Shown: positions 44,840-56,739 of the stretch, in pieces
How positions within the stretch are numbered: the first letter of the stretch is position 1
Layout: every line of letters starts with the position of its first letter
Assembly: GCA_023897205.1 (NCBI GenBank)
Contig: JAHWDD010000011.1
Span: 558,001-622,000 of the forward strand
Source: Exophiala sp. HKRS030
Taxonomy: Eukaryota > Ascomycota > Eurotiomycetes > Chaetothyriales > Herpotrichiellaceae
Length of the DNA stretch: 64,000 nucleotides
Direction of reading: 5' to 3'
Made by a program: the position numbers and the translations under genes
The notes under the pieces: model-generated
Told to the model about the DNA's origin: nothing
Databases searched by the model: none
Seen by the model: only the letters and a program-made list of their open reading frames with translations

Positions 44840-45567
44840 GCTTGGATTTCTCGACTACGTTGCACAGACAGACCTTGATACCAGCCTCAACAAAGTGGGT
44901 GGGAATAGAGAAAGCCTAATCCGAGTCCGAGAAGTCTGGGGTCTCGCGGTTGACCAGTCTGTCGCCGTGCTAGCCTGGAAGTCTGGGGCGAGGGACAAGG
45001 CCGGGCCCATCCTTACGGTGTCCCACTACGGTGGAATAATCAGTACTGATGTAGCAATTGGGGCAGGCATATTACAAGTCACGCTAAACGATATCGAGTC
45101 TGCCGGTCTTCGCCTTCATGCATAATTAGGAAAGAGGGAGAGAACACTAAAAAAAACACTAGTACTAAATGATAGCAGCATGACAGTAAATATGTGAGTG
45201 ACAGTTGCTTTCATTTGTACTATTGTTCCGCCGTACTTCTCCCTCAAATCCATCCTCTCTCTTGTATCTCTCGCAACGCTTGCCCCGCAAACTTTCTGGG
45301 GCTTTTGGGACGAGACAGTCAATCAGACCGAGAAATTGGTCCGAGCATGGTCGTTCTTTTCGATGGCGGAATTCCCTCATTTGCGACACTTCCAGCCGAT
45401 CAGACAGGGAGACGACTACTTTGTCGGCAGTGATGGAGCTTCATGGACGCAGTTTGATCTAGAAATGAGGTTCACCAGATGTTTCTGTCTATAAATCTGG
45501 TTCATCCGACTGCAGCCAGGCTTTACACAACCCACCAGGGCCAGCTAGAGCAATAGCAACACTTCAA
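44840..45567. promoter_or_regulatory. Divergent promoter region between regulator and P450
   Basis: These 728 bp separate the two divergent starts. Plus-strand frames at 44796-45125 and 45198-45494 have no motif and I treat them as non-coding. No repeat is evident. Confidence 0.4.
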
Positions 45568-47310
45568 ATGGCCGTCTTCGACCCGTCAGGCCTAACCCCC
45601 GACAGCCTGGTGAGCCTTGGACTTTGGACTCTCGGATCTGTAAGTGACTCGTGACTTGACAAATCATATACAATGATATCCATGTCTAATTCGTATAGGC
45701 CGTCGTCTCCTCCCTAATCTTCTGCATCTACAATCTATGGCTACACCCATTGTCCAAATTCCCGGGGCCCAAAATCGCAGCGATTGCCCCTTTTTGGGCC
45801 ATGCGCCACTGGCTCTCAGGTGACAATCTCTGGAGGATCAAAGAGCTGCACCAACGATACGGGCCGGTTGTGCGGATCTCGCCCAACCAACTGTCCTTCT
45901 GCAGCAGTGCCAGCTGGAAGGACATTCATGGCCACAAACCAGGCAGCGCCCACCACAAGACGTTCCTCAAGGGAAGCTTCTATGAGCCATTCCCCGAAGA
46001 TCTGCACCAGATTGTCTCGGAGTCGGACCCGGGTCGGCACGCAGCCATGAGGAAGTCACTTAGCCACGGCTTTTCGGCCAGCGCGTTGGGATCCCAGGAA
46101 GACCGCGTTCAGTATTTTGTCAACCTCCTCATTACCCAGATTGGCCGGCGGTACACTCGGGCACCCGGGGACATGAGCAAATGGTACAACTATGCGACCT
46201 TTGACGTGATTGGTGAGCTGGCCTTTGGTGAGCCTTTTGGATGTTTGGAGTCTGGTTAGCATGACCTCCTCGTGGTAGTATCACTCCATGCTAAATTCTT
46301 CTAGGAGAATCACATTACTGGATTGACATCCTCTTTGCCTCGATCAAGAACATGAATTTTATGCGATCGTTCGAGTACTCACCCTTTTTGCGATCAATCC
46401 TCCGAGCCGCCCTTGATATGAAACTTTTGCCTGCCCGAGTATATGCCCTCCGGGCTAAGATGAACAACTATGCCAGCGAGAAGTTGACGCAGTAGGCCCT
46501 AATATTGTCTATTTATGAGAGCACTTCACTCACCTAGTTCCTCAGGAGACTTACAAGCCCACCTACCCGAGTCGACTTCCTCCAGCGGATGATTTCGGAG
46601 CGCAAAGAATGGACAGGCTTGGAGTTCGAAAAATTGCGGTCCCAAGCCATTCTTTTGACTGTTGCAGGCAGTGAGACAACGGCGACGGCGCTGTCGGGCA
46701 TCACGTATTACCTCTGTCGAAATCCGAGAGTGTACTCCAAACTCACGACCGAGATCCGTACTGCTTTTACCGACTACGACCAAATCACTGGTCGAGCGAC
46801 GGAAGTCAACCTTCCGTACCTAAAAGCCGTCATTGACGAAGGATTGCGATTGTATCCGCCCATCGCCGCCGGTCTGCCGAGGATCAGTCCCGGCGAGACG
46901 GTGGATGGCTGGTATGTTCCAAAGGGGACGATTGTCTCGGTCAACCCCTGGGTGGCTGGCCACATCGAGATGAATTTCCATGATCCCTTTGACTTTATTC
47001 CGGAGCGATGGCTCGACCCCGAATGTAAGGATGACCGGGCCGCCAGTCAGCCTTTTTTGTTAGGGAGTCGAGTTTGTTTGGGGCGGCAGTAAGTCACCTT
47101 TTCCAACTGGTCCCAAGGAATACTGAAGCTAACAAAGTTAGTCTCGCCCTATTGGAGCTCCGGCTGATCCTGGCCAAGATCCTCTGGTCTTTCGACATGG
47201 AGCTCCAAGACGACGATCTGGACTGGGATCAAGCGAATAAAAATTACGTCTTTTGGGAGAAGCCGGCGCTTCCGATTCTGTTCAAGAGGGCGAGGGATAT
47301 CACTCAATAG
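45568..47310 (+). CDS. Cytochrome P450 (second block, first copy)
   Basis: Five exons (45568-45639, 45699-46254, 46305-46491, 46546-47088, 47142-47310) join to 508 aa. An N-terminal anchor ends at [11 protein letters not shown]. Motifs follow: YGPVVRISPNQLSF, HHKTFLKGSFYEPF, KSLSHGFSASAL, FDVIGELAFGEPFGCL, the I-helix LTVAGSETTATAL, ExxR in DEGLRLYPP, FIPERWL, and the haem loop FLLGSRVCLGRH with Cys449. These features place it among isotrichodermin C-15 hydroxylase-like fungal P450s. It is ER-bound, and its substrate is unknown. It is divergent from the Zn2Cys6 regulator and convergent with a TRI12-like efflux carrier. Confidence 0.92.
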
Positions 47311-47870
47311 GAAAAAAGTACTCTCAAGGTGAAAGTATTTGGCTCCATGGACGCTTCACTCGGGTCAAGGCAGACGTGCCCAAAAGACTCAGAGCCTACC
47401 ACATCGAATCAGAAACAGAATCAGCATGTCCTGAATTTACTTCCCTAAATCCTGCTTTGCTATGTGAGGAGAAAATAGGCAAGGGCATTGTAGCATTGCT
47501 GGTGACCTACTTGCGCTCTGAGTATCCTAGTACAATGTGTGCGTGTATGTGTATGTGAGTCGTTGATCTCGGGGGCTGTATCGTGTCACGAAGACGGGGG
47601 GGAGGTGAGGTGCCAATGAACTAACTGGGTAGATACGGCCTAAGCAGATATTTAGGTTAGCTAGTATGGATGAAGTGCAGTCGTCTAGTCATGAGAGTCG
47701 CAGATATACTGATGCCACAAGTATCTGATTGTCCGAGTTACAATCTCTAGCTTGTTGTCTTTGTCTGTCTGTCACTCTTCAGCTCATTCCATGTCTCACC
47801 GATGTTACTATTTCAAGTTGCACACCTCGCCTTCTTGTCTTAAAGACTACACTCGTCTGAACGTGGGCTC
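47311..47870. other. Convergent intergenic region
   Basis: These 560 bp between the 3' ends of a P450 and the TRI12-like carrier contain no gene. Transcript ends for both should lie here. Confidence 0.45.
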
Positions 47871-49988
47871 TCAGTTCGCAATCTCCATCTCTTCGTGGGA
47901 AGACATGTGTACCTTGGCGTGTAAGTTCTCCACCGGAGCATCCACCCGATAGTTCATGGTCTTTTTGAAATCCATGATAAACAGACACGCAATACAGGCG
48001 ACGGCGCCAAACGGGGCGGCAATCATGTACACCACCCGGAGAGAGTCGGCGTACGCCTGCTTCAATGCCGCCACCCCGGCGGCGACTATTGGAGAGGTCA
48101 CTCCTGGGATCTTGGTCAATGCCGCATTGTCACCACCCGCCAATGCATCGACAAACAATTGGACCGACGCCACTGGTAAGCCGGCGGTAAGGGCGGCTTT
48201 GGCGACGTAGGCCGGGATCTTGGTCTCGAGTCTATTGTCCAGGGCGGCGGCATAGATGGCGATGAAAATAGAAGCCCCGACCCCTCTCGCCGACGTCATG
48301 ACCGCCGTCGCCGTGACGAAGAGATCATGTGGCGAGCATAACTGCACCCCAGCAATTACCAGAATCAAGGGGGCACCAAAACCAATCCCTGTCAAGCCGG
48401 CAAAGATGACCAGATTGGTCGACGTGTTGGGCTGTGTGGTCGCGATGCCCACGATGCCGGCGGTAAAGATAAAGAAGCCAAAGAACAAGGGCACGCGGAT
48501 GGTCCGGAACTTTGTTGCTATGTATCCCCAGAAGACGGTCGACAGGCCACAGGCAACCCAGAAGGGATTTCCACGGGCGGTCAGCAGGAGAGGGTCCGTT
48601 TCAAAGAGGACGGTAGTCCTAGACAGTTAGCAGCGATGTTCGCACCTTAGTAAAAAAGCGACAGGAACTCACAACGTAGGATAGAAAATGACAAAAGCAA
48701 ATAATAACAACCCCTCGACCGCGATCAGGCCGATCAAGATGGAAAATGTGCGCCCGGCATGCCTCTCCCCTTTGAAGAGACCATGATGTAGGATCCCCGT
48801 ACTAGTGCCCTTCCACTCGTACACTCCAAACGCAATCAATCCGACGATACCGATAATCAGCGTTGCCAGGACCCGGGCATTGGTCCATTTATACAGGCCA
48901 CCGCCGAGATTGAGACCGGTCAACAGTAACGTGAGCCCGACAGTCAGAAGGAATGACCCCAGAATATCCAAACGGGCAATCTTTTGACCCAGCGAGAGCC
49001 CATCATACCGAGTGTGACGTTTGGGGGGCCGATAGCCCACCAAAACGCCGATCGTGCCCAAGCCGAACAGGCCCATTTCGATCCACTGTCAAAGTTAGAT
49101 GTTTAAGAAACATACAAGAAGAGACGAAAGAGAAGCAAGACGAGTTAGTCATCATACGTAGAATTTTCGCCAGCCGCTCTTTTGATCCGCCTTGACCAGG
49201 GCTCCGATTGAGAGGGGCCCGGCTACCGCCCCAAGGCAAGCCCCAATGTTAACAATAGATTGGGCCACTGGCGAATAAGGTCAGTCAGTGTATTTCTCAC
49301 AAGACAGATAGGGGCAATTACTTGGCCTCCATTTCCTTGGCAAAATTTCGCTGGGAATACAATAAATCAAAGGGACCGTCGCGAACCCGAACCCGATCAA
49401 GGTTTGCGCGGCGATCAACCTATAGATGTCCTTGGAGCCGGGGGCTATGGCGGCACCTATAAAGGAAACGACATTTGACCCCACAATCAAGGTCTTGCGG
49501 ACCTGGAACGTGTCGGCCACCGATGACAGGACCGGGCACAGCACGACCTGGACAAGGTTGAGAGAATTGGATACCCACGTCTCGGCCGTGGCGCCGTCGA
49601 GATCTTTGCCAATGTATGAGAGCTTCTCATTCTTAGTACGAATAATAGTTCTTTTGGAGGAAGTCAGGAGACGAATTACCACGGCGGGAGGACCCTGAAG
49701 GGCCATGACCTGGACCAGATACAAGATAAAGATCGCCCCAACCGCGACATAGGTCCGGGCATGTAGCTCCGGCTCCTCATCGACATTGTCATAAACCATA
49801 TTGGCTGTCTCAACGGTGTCGGAATTGTGATCAAGCTTGTCCACATGAAAGAAATTCTTCAAAGTGCCGTCGTGCTTGGGAATCGTCGTCGCTGTGCTGT
49901 CCGTGGGGATGGCACTCGTGGCGAGGTGGTCGACCTTTTCGGACTCCATGTTGAGGTTGCAAGCTCTCTCAGACGTGATGGAAGACAT
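47871..49988 (-). CDS. TRI12-like MFS efflux carrier
   Basis: Four exons on the minus strand (49988-49322, 49267-49158, 49085-48673, 48618-47871) give 645 aa. The length, the 14-TM layout and several motifs fit the fungal TRI12/siderophore-type MFS family. Those motifs are ETWVSNSLNLVQVVLCPVLS, SEILPRKWRPMAQS, GACLGAVAGPL, GWRKFYWIEMGL, the GYRPPKR loop, FETDPLLLTARGN, and a late extracellular loop followed by AYADSLRVVYMIAAPFG. A hydrophilic tail of about 75 residues comes first. Members export toxic metabolites or take up ferric siderophores. Beside two P450s and a regulator, export or self-protection is the simpler reading (inference). An in-frame ATG at 50036 is an alternative start. Confidence 0.9.
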
Positions 49989-50703
49989 GAGATAGAGAGT
50001 TAAAATGCAAAGAAAGGAGTCGTCAACGTAATTCACCTTGTCTATCTATATGTACTCAGGATCTTAGCCTCACCTTTGATATATGGGTTCTTCAGGATGG
50101 ACGACGAGCTTGGCTCTCCAGTAATACCCCGGCCGCCCACGCTGATCCATCACACAGACCAGTATCTCCTTGATTGCCCCAGATTCTGGATCTAAAGGAC
50201 CCCAACAATGCATGAGAGATGCCCAGCTAGGGAGCGAGCATCTTGGCGTCAAAAAAATGGATATTACTGTCCCGAAAAATTACTCCTATTGGCTGATATG
50301 TTTGCAGTGGAGTTATGACCCGTCTTCTCAGCCTTGTCTCTTGTGCATTTGGGCTAATAAAGTTGTTGCTCTGCTACGTTTGAGTGCTCCAGAATCTAGT
50401 TTCCACAATCTTATGTGGGGAATTATTGGGATCGCTTCATTGCCGGCACGGTGGCTGTAAGGCGAGATTGGCTATGAGGCGTGATCGAACCGATATCAGC
50501 AAGAACAGCTGGGGATCCTTTAGCTTAGGCAGCCACATACAAAGGACTTATATTTGATGGTCATGGTGGCAAATCTTTCCCTAGCTGATAATGATTCAAC
50601 AGGTGGCCATAGTTAATCTAGGAGACAGAACCAGATCCTGAGAAAAATCAGAAGAAGACAATAAAGGTTTCTGTTTCTTCTCCAGATGACGTACAGAGCC
50701 TGG
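49989..50703. other. Promoter of the efflux carrier and 3' flank of the next P450
   Basis: About 715 bp with no gene. Plus-strand frame 50170-50460 has no motif. Confidence 0.45.
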
Positions 50704-52619
50704 CTAATCACTCATCTCTTTCCCTCTCCACGCAAATTTGACAATCACTCCAGTCTGCCGCCAGAACCAGGCTGCATTGGTCTTCCACTCGGGATCAGAA
50801 GAGGCCCATTGCACATCGAGATATCGAAGTACCTGCGGGATGAACTTGCCCATTTCCAGGATCGAAATGTTTTTCCCAATGCATGTACGGGAGCCATAGC
50901 CAAACTATCACACAATTAGTCAAAGTCTCAGTACATCATCACCATTCTAATGGGTGCATTGGGAGATAATAGTAATTAAAAGACCAACAGCAACTCACAG
51001 CTAGAAAGTTCCGATCCATTGTCTTCAACTCGCCCGGTGACGCCTCTAACCACCGCTCCGGTCGGAACTGGTCGGCGTCGTCGCCAAAGACGTCTTTATT
51101 CATGTGGATCACGGGCGCATTGACGCTAACATTGGTGCCTCCTGGGATCACCTGGCCGCAAATCGTCGCTCCTTCGGCGGGGACAAAGCGTTCCAGAGGG
51201 AATGCCACGCCAGGGTGCATTCTCAGTGCTTCTTTCATCACCGCTTGTCTAGATTCCGTTAATTCTGATCCTCTAAGCAGAGAACCGCTGGGTAGAAATT
51301 CCAAATGCTCACAAATATGGCAATTTCAAACACTCCTCGTAGGTGACAAACACAGACAGCTGGCCGTTCTTGTCCGCTTCGTCAATCTCAGAGACCAGAG
51401 TCTTATAGGCCGAGGGAGTTTTTATTAGGTAGTAAAACACGGCCCGTAAGGAAATCGCCGTCGTGTCAGATCCGGCCAAACTGTAGACAGACGTCAGCGT
51501 CAGACCCAAGCTCATTCACTCACAGGCCTCATGTTTTCCATGCTGGTACTGACATGTTATTGCCCAGGTGATTGACCATGTCCCGGTGCGAGATCTGACC
51601 GTCTTTGGCTTCCTTGGCGCGAAGCTGGGCCAGGAAGTCCATCCTCCCGTGGCCACTGCTACCTTTTTGTTCTTGGTCGTATCGTTTGATCTCTTCTTCG
51701 GTGATCTGTCATCCTCTGTTAGTGGAGTTCGGCGGGAGAGTCTTCTTGACATTGAGCTTTTGCCGCATAGCTAATATGAGAATGCATATCCATACCTTAA
51801 GAAATCTCTTCAATGGGTCCGGCGGCCCAACCTTCAGTCTCGCCAAGATATTCAGGAGAGTCTTGTTTCCCACGAGATACTTGTGCAACCCCGGGAACTG
51901 GCCAATAACTTTGGCATAATTAAACGCAAAGTCCAAGTCCCCAATCATGTGGTCGACATCCCGACGTTGCTCGAGAAAGCCGAACCGGCGCTGAAAAGTG
52001 ATCGACGCGATCACGTCAAATGCGTACCACTGCAACCAGGCGCCAAAGTCGATAGGGGAGCCCGCGAGCTCCCGCATCCTGTCGATGAAGATCTTGGTGC
52101 ACTCGTCCGCGTAGATCTCGTAGGTTTTCATGTTGGTCATCGAAAATAGTTGCGCCACGGGCCGCTTAAGGTTTTTGTGGTAGGTCGGATCGCGCGTCGA
52201 GAACAGACTGTCCATGGGCTGATCTTTGTAGTACGGAACGAAGACGACGTAGAAGTCAGTCTATTCCAAGGCTTAAAGAGTGGCCTCTATGATTAAAGAC
52301 AAGGCCATACCTTAAGATAATTGCTCCCGATGCCATAGATTTGGGGAATCACCGCCGGATCAGAGATCGAGACATGGCTGGGACCAACTCGAACAATCCG
52401 GCCATATTTCTCGTGTATTCGTCGGTATTCCACCGGCGATTGTCCTCCATACACCATGGATAGACGGTACAGCCCCGAGAATCGAGCAAGGAATGGTCCT
52501 GGGAGATTTCGGAGCCCAGGCTTGAACCCCGTACGGATGGAAGTAGCCAAACCCAAAACCACCAGGGCGATGACAAGATAAAGAAGCAGGCTCAGGTTGT
52601 GATCCATTGAGATAGTCAT
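50704..52619 (-). CDS. Cytochrome P450 (second block, second copy)
   Basis: Six exons (52619-52311, 52260-51796, 51705-51554, 51480-51313, 51248-50999, 50904-50704) total 515 codons (514 aa). The anchor is followed by LRNLPGPFLARFSGLYRL, then KYGRIVRVGPSHVSISDP, YHKNLKRPVAQLFSMTNMK, WYAFDVIASITF, the I-helix LAGSDTTAISL, ExxR in KEALRMHPG, FRPERWL, and the haem loop FGYGSRTCIG with Cys456. It is a pisatin-demethylase-like fungal P450, ER-bound, of unknown substrate. The last exon lies left of a 94-bp intron, so the coding part ends at 50704, not near 50940. It is tandem with the efflux carrier and with the esterase to its right. Confidence 0.92.
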
Positions 52620-53510
52620 GCTGAGCGTACTGTCACTTTTATTGACGAATGTCCAAGAGTCTCAACACCAAAGTAGGAGAGCCTTGTTACAGTGGCAGCA
52701 AGCCGGATGTAAAAAGGGCGATCAGATATGATTGAGATTTTCCAAGGACATAGTGACAAGACCGTGATCTGGTGTACAATTCGAATACTAGGGCCGGCCT
52801 TGGGCCATTCGCCGTGACCGCCAGATATATGGTCCCACGAGACGAACGATGGACAATTTGGGAGTATTGCGGGGCATTCCTGACGTTCGGCCCATGTTCG
52901 CAGCAAAGGTGCAATTCTGCCAGACCTTGGCATCGTTGAATTAGAATCTCCTCAAGGTTCACTTTAGCAAGACATTCAATGCTTCGGACCAATTTCTCGG
53001 CCCCGCTTAGAAAAACGTCTTCATCTCTGGAATAGCCCTGAATGTGGAGGTGATGGCGGAGGCCTGGAGCATTTGAGATTTCTCCAGCTTCTCGGTGTCC
53101 ACGGTGCTTCTGAATCTGCTGGGTTGGCGTTTTGTGGGAGCGGGTTTCTTCTTTAGCTAAGTACCGTTTCACCCGGCCTGAACTGTCAGAGTATTCAGCT
53201 CTACAAGGATGTTCAGGGACGAGGGATGTGGAATTTACAAACTCTTGTCTCTCACAATCGACAGACGAGGCCTGTCGTCGGTTCCAAGCGGAAATATTAC
53301 GCCTTATATTGATGGACTCGGAATGTCATCTGGGATTGAGTCGATAGAGATCTATTGACAAGTGCCATGATACTAACCCAGAAAATCTAAGAGTCGTGTC
53401 TAGCACAGCATCGGCAAATTGTCGACCACTTCCGGTGTAGGAGAAGCCTCGATTGCTAGTACACATGAAATGGGCATAAAGAATTAATAGTCTCTGAGTA
53501 GCCCATATAT
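52620..53510. other. Intergenic region between P450 and carboxylesterase
   Basis: About 890 bp. A 161-codon minus-strand frame at 52687-53172 has no recognisable motif and no plausible family, so I do not call it a gene. The left part must hold the P450 promoter. Confidence 0.4.
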
Positions 53511-55124
53511 TCATATATACATAGAATCCCAAAAATCCGAGTTATGTCGTTGCCCCCACCCATCAACCATCCTGGGGACCGGGGTACAAAGCAACATTAT
53601 ATTGTCCTTTTCAGTATCATATGCTTTCCAAACAAGGTTCGTGGACGTCGAACCCTCAGTAATCGTCGGTCTTCCGTTCCGTGCAAACGTGGTCCAATAC
53701 TCTACCATCCGCTTGGCCAGTTGCTGCTGTGCTCCGTTCAGGGTACGCGGGATCCCGCTGCCACCACAGAATCCAGGAAAGAGGAACTGCAATTCTTGTG
53801 CATGACCGGAATCATAAGGAAATGACGGCTCAGGCCAAGACACCGGTGAGTCGGGGACATCAAATTCGTAGGCATAGACGTGTGAGACGAATTGCCGGAT
53901 GACTCTGGTCGTTCTCCGGCCACAAGTCGAAATGATGCTGGCGTCGCCAACGGCAGCGGAAAGTACTTTGGCGGGGTTGGAATCGATCTTGAGAGGATAT
54001 CGCTGGAGAATCGACCGCATCTTCTCCGGAGAGATCTTGGCAGAGGAAATCCGAAGCTGGGCGGCTGCACTCAGAGTCATGGCCAGGGCGTGGGGATACA
54101 TGTCTGCAGATACAGGATTGTTGGTTGCAAGCTCCATCATCCCTTGAAACCAGCTAAATTCGTCTCGATTCACCCCAATCAACAGAGGGACACGACTAAA
54201 CTGCCCATGGTTGAATCTTTCTCGAAGGCCTTGCGGAACAATAACCCCGTCTTCCATCAGCCCAACGGTGTATTCGCCAACGCCAAAGGAGCCTGGAGGG
54301 ACGGCATTGGCTGCCAAAATGGCCTCGGTACTCATCATCCTCAGGTTGATTGCTGTTGGCTCCTTGCATCCTGCAGCTAAAGCTAAGGCAACTCCCTTTC
54401 TTTCGAGGGATGGTAACGACGGATAGACCACCGAGGGCGGCGACCCACCACTTTGCACAATCGCTCTGTGGAACAAGCCCCGTGACTGCGGTGCAGCGAG
54501 ATGAACCATGACGCTGATTCCTCCAGCAGATTCACCCATGATGGTAACATTCCGTGGATCCCCCCCAAAGGCCTCAATGTTGTGTTGAACCCAGTTGAGC
54601 GCAAACTGTTGGTCCATGATGCCATAATTCCCCACAGGGTGGTCTTCCGCGTTGATGGCAGGATGCGAGAAGAAGCCAAAAATGCCGAGTCGATAGTTGA
54701 GCGAGACAAAGATGATATCTCCTTGTTCGACAAGATTCCTGGGATCATAGTCATTACTGCCACCACAGAAGAGTCCTCCGCCGGGAAACAACACCATGAC
54801 CGGGTGGGGAGCTTCATTTCCTTCTTCTTGTCGAGACTTCGGGACGTAGACATTGAGATAGAGGCAATCTTCTGTCGTACTTTTGGCTCCAAAACCAGGG
54901 AAACATGAGGTATCCTGTGCACAAATGCTGCCAAAATCGACGGCTTCGAGAGTCTCTGTCCATCGAGACGGCGAGATAGGTGGCCTCCATCGAAGGTCAC
55001 CCACTGGGGGAGCCGCGTAAGGGATTCCAAGGAAACTTTTCATCCCGGAGCTCTCAAACCCTTGCACTGGTCCATGTGTTGTCTTCACCACTTCTGATCT
55101 TTCACGACGGGATATTTGCGACAT
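53511..55124 (-). CDS. Type-B carboxylesterase
   Basis: Intronless, 537 aa, full length for the cholinesterase/lipase-like type-B family. FLGIPYAAPPVGDLRWRPP opens the fold and EDCLYLNVYVP is the second signature. GGGLFCGG makes the oxyanion hole, and the nucleophile is Ser199 in GESAGG. An acidic residue follows in the RDEFSWFQG region and the base His lies near HAQELQFLFPG. No signal peptide is visible at the N-terminus (MSQISRRERSEVV), so the enzyme is probably intracellular, unlike secreted fungal lipases. It could hydrolyse an ester intermediate or a xenobiotic ester. It is the rightmost intact gene of the second block; only decayed genes lie between it and the xanthine dioxygenase. Confidence 0.92.
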   Translation of the reverse strand: MSQISRRERSEVVKTTHGPVQGFESSGMKSFLGIPYAAPPVGDLRWRPPISPSRWTETLEAVDFGSICAQDTSCFPGFGAKSTTEDCLYLNVYVPKSRQEEGNEAPHPVMVLFPGGGLFCGGSNDYDPRNLVEQGDIIFVSLNYRLGIFGFFSHPAINAEDHPVGNYGIMDQQFALNWVQHNIEAFGGDPRNVTIMGESAGGISVMVHLAAPQSRGLFHRAIVQSGGSPPSVVYPSLPSLERKGVALALAAGCKEPTAINLRMMSTEAILAANAVPPGSFGVGEYTVGLMEDGVIVPQGLRERFNHGQFSRVPLLIGVNRDEFSWFQGMMELATNNPVSADMYPHALAMTLSAAAQLRISSAKISPEKMRSILQRYPLKIDSNPAKVLSAAVGDASIISTCGRRTTRVIRQFVSHVYAYEFDVPDSPVSWPEPSFPYDSGHAQELQFLFPGFCGGSGIPRTLNGAQQQLAKRMVEYWTTFARNGRPTITEGSTSTNLVWKAYDTEKDNIMLLCTPVPRMVDGWGQRHNSDFWDSMYI

Positions 55125-55574
55125 TGTCTCTATTCCGGCGTCTTGATAGTCAGGGAAGCGTAACTACTCCGCTGGCCACCAAATAGAATGATTCAATATA
55201 AAGTAAGTATTCACGCCACCAAGACCATATTTGAGTGGTAGTAAAGGCGGGAAAAAGATAACAAGGCCATCCTATCGTCGTGGCGTAAAAGCGAGACTAC
55301 AAGGTGAGCTAATGTCTACACTCTTTTCAGTTCGATAGAAGCCAAGAATAAGACAAAGTGTCGAATAATGACTAGACTTCATAACATAGCGAATACGCTA
55401 TTTCCCGGCCTAATTTTTCGGTTAATTTAGTAATAACTCTCGAGGTGTGACATTTATCTTCTTGTCGCGAGACGGCCTATTCGTAGGTTGTAGACTAAGC
55501 TATGACGACAGTGATGAGTAAAAATGGTAAATTATGTGTCTTGACTATCATGGACAAAGAAGCTTCTGTCACTC
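55125..55574. other. Carboxylesterase promoter region
   Basis: This AT-rich 450-bp stretch upstream of the esterase start has no gene or clear motif. Confidence 0.45.
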
Positions 55575-55830
55575 TTACCCATTAGATAACGGACTGATAG
55601 GTCTCAAATTGACCCACAGCTTTTTGTTGATTGGAGTCATGAGCCCCTGATCCCTCTGCAGCATCAGATCCGAAGTCGTGCGTGCGTCAAGGGCGATGTC
55701 GAAACGTTGGTACGGGGAACACGCCGTCAATAACAATTGAACCTTGGCAAGATGAATGCCGATACACTTACAATTTCCAATAGAAAATGCTCTATTCATC
55801 GTCTTCATCTCGGCGGAGAAGAGCATTTGC
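55575..55830 (-). pseudogene. C-terminal fragment of a cytochrome P450
   Basis: On the minus strand, 80 or so codons read EMKTMNRAFSIGNCKCIGIH, then LAKVQLLL, FDIALDARTT, and a tail to a stop at 55575. This is the haem-binding loop and L-helix of a P450. The normally conserved Arg two residues before the haem Cys (FxxGxRxCxG) is replaced by Cys, and everything upstream (I-helix, ExxR, anchor) is missing. To its right the sequence becomes a FAD monooxygenase relic on the same strand. Confidence 0.75.
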
Positions 55831-55929
55831 TTTCCTCATTGCAGGTGCCAGACGTTAATGGATCTTGTAGATTACCCGAGCCTCGATCTCTGCATTTAAT
55901 GGACATGCAACAGGGACTCTCGTCTCGTA

Positions 55930-56739
55930 CGTACCTTGCGTGTGTTGTTCAGAAAGTAACTCGTCGTGGCTTTGGACCTCGTCAGGAGGGACAGCAATGG
56001 CGTATCTTCAAAGCGTGCGTTGCTCGACAATCGGCTTATCTAGCGGCGCGGTGATGCCCCAATAGTGGTCCGACAGAAAATAGTACGTGTGTTTTAGGGC
56101 CTGGGCTTTTCGTACGGCGGAATAAGAACCATCAGCGCCCACAAGATACTGTGCATGATAGGTCTTGGCCCTTTCGGATCGAAAGTTGCGGGCGAGTACA
56201 GTAACACCATCATGTTTGCTGTTCAGGAGGACCGAGACGAATTCCGTGTCAAAGTCAAACCGGACCAAGCCTGATTTTCACGCTCCCCGATAAAGGATCT
56301 TGTTCAATTCACCTTGAGCGAGGTTGATCAGACTTGCACCGACGTCCAGTTTCTCGTCATCCGATGCGTAAAGAGCCTGGTAGGCACTCATGTCACCAAA
56401 TACCCCAAGAGGGGCATCGTCCTGAGGCAGTCCCCGCCAGCACAGGCCTCGTGTCATAAATCCATGTTCTCGAACGATGTCATAAAGTCCAAAAGTCCAA
56501 GCTCGTCCAATATGGGCTGTACTGCTTCATAGTATCCCACCGCACGAGGTGCGGTGCATCGCTTGTCCGGGCCAAGATCTCAATGATTTGAACGGAGATT
56601 CCCACTTTGGTCAGTTTGATCGCGATCAAACATCCTCACCGCCACCAACAATAAGCACAGAAGATTTGCGATTCTGGCTCGAATGGTCGTTCGAAGGTTT
56701 GCCCGTTGTAGCAGACGAATCATTCGTTGTATTTGCCAT
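55930..56739 (-). pseudogene. Relic of a FAD-dependent aromatic-hydroxylase-type monooxygenase
   Basis: Minus-strand pieces in order: a start at 56739 (MANTTND), SSVLIVGGG (dinucleotide strand), VGYYEAVQPILDELGLLDFM, DIVREHGFMTRGLCWRGLPQ, GVFGDMSAYQALY, LINLAQGELNKIL, then VRFDFDTEFVSV, QYLVGADGSYSAVRKA (the DG motif that contacts FAD) and FLSDHYWGI. These are phenol hydroxylase/PHBH-type signatures. Frames change at several points, there are stops after the first motif, and the C-terminal half is absent. It ends against a P450 fragment at about 55.9 kb. Not functional. Confidence 0.8.

Noticed and set aside
44796..45494. Plus-strand frames opposite and upstream of the second regulator
   Set aside because: The first overlaps the antisense of the zinc cluster exon, the others have no motif. 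They are shadows or chance frames in a divergent promoter.
52687..53172. 161-codon open frame on the minus strand between P450 and esterase
   Set aside because: No motif, no membrane or domain pattern, and no splice context. Long frames of this size occur by chance at this base composition.
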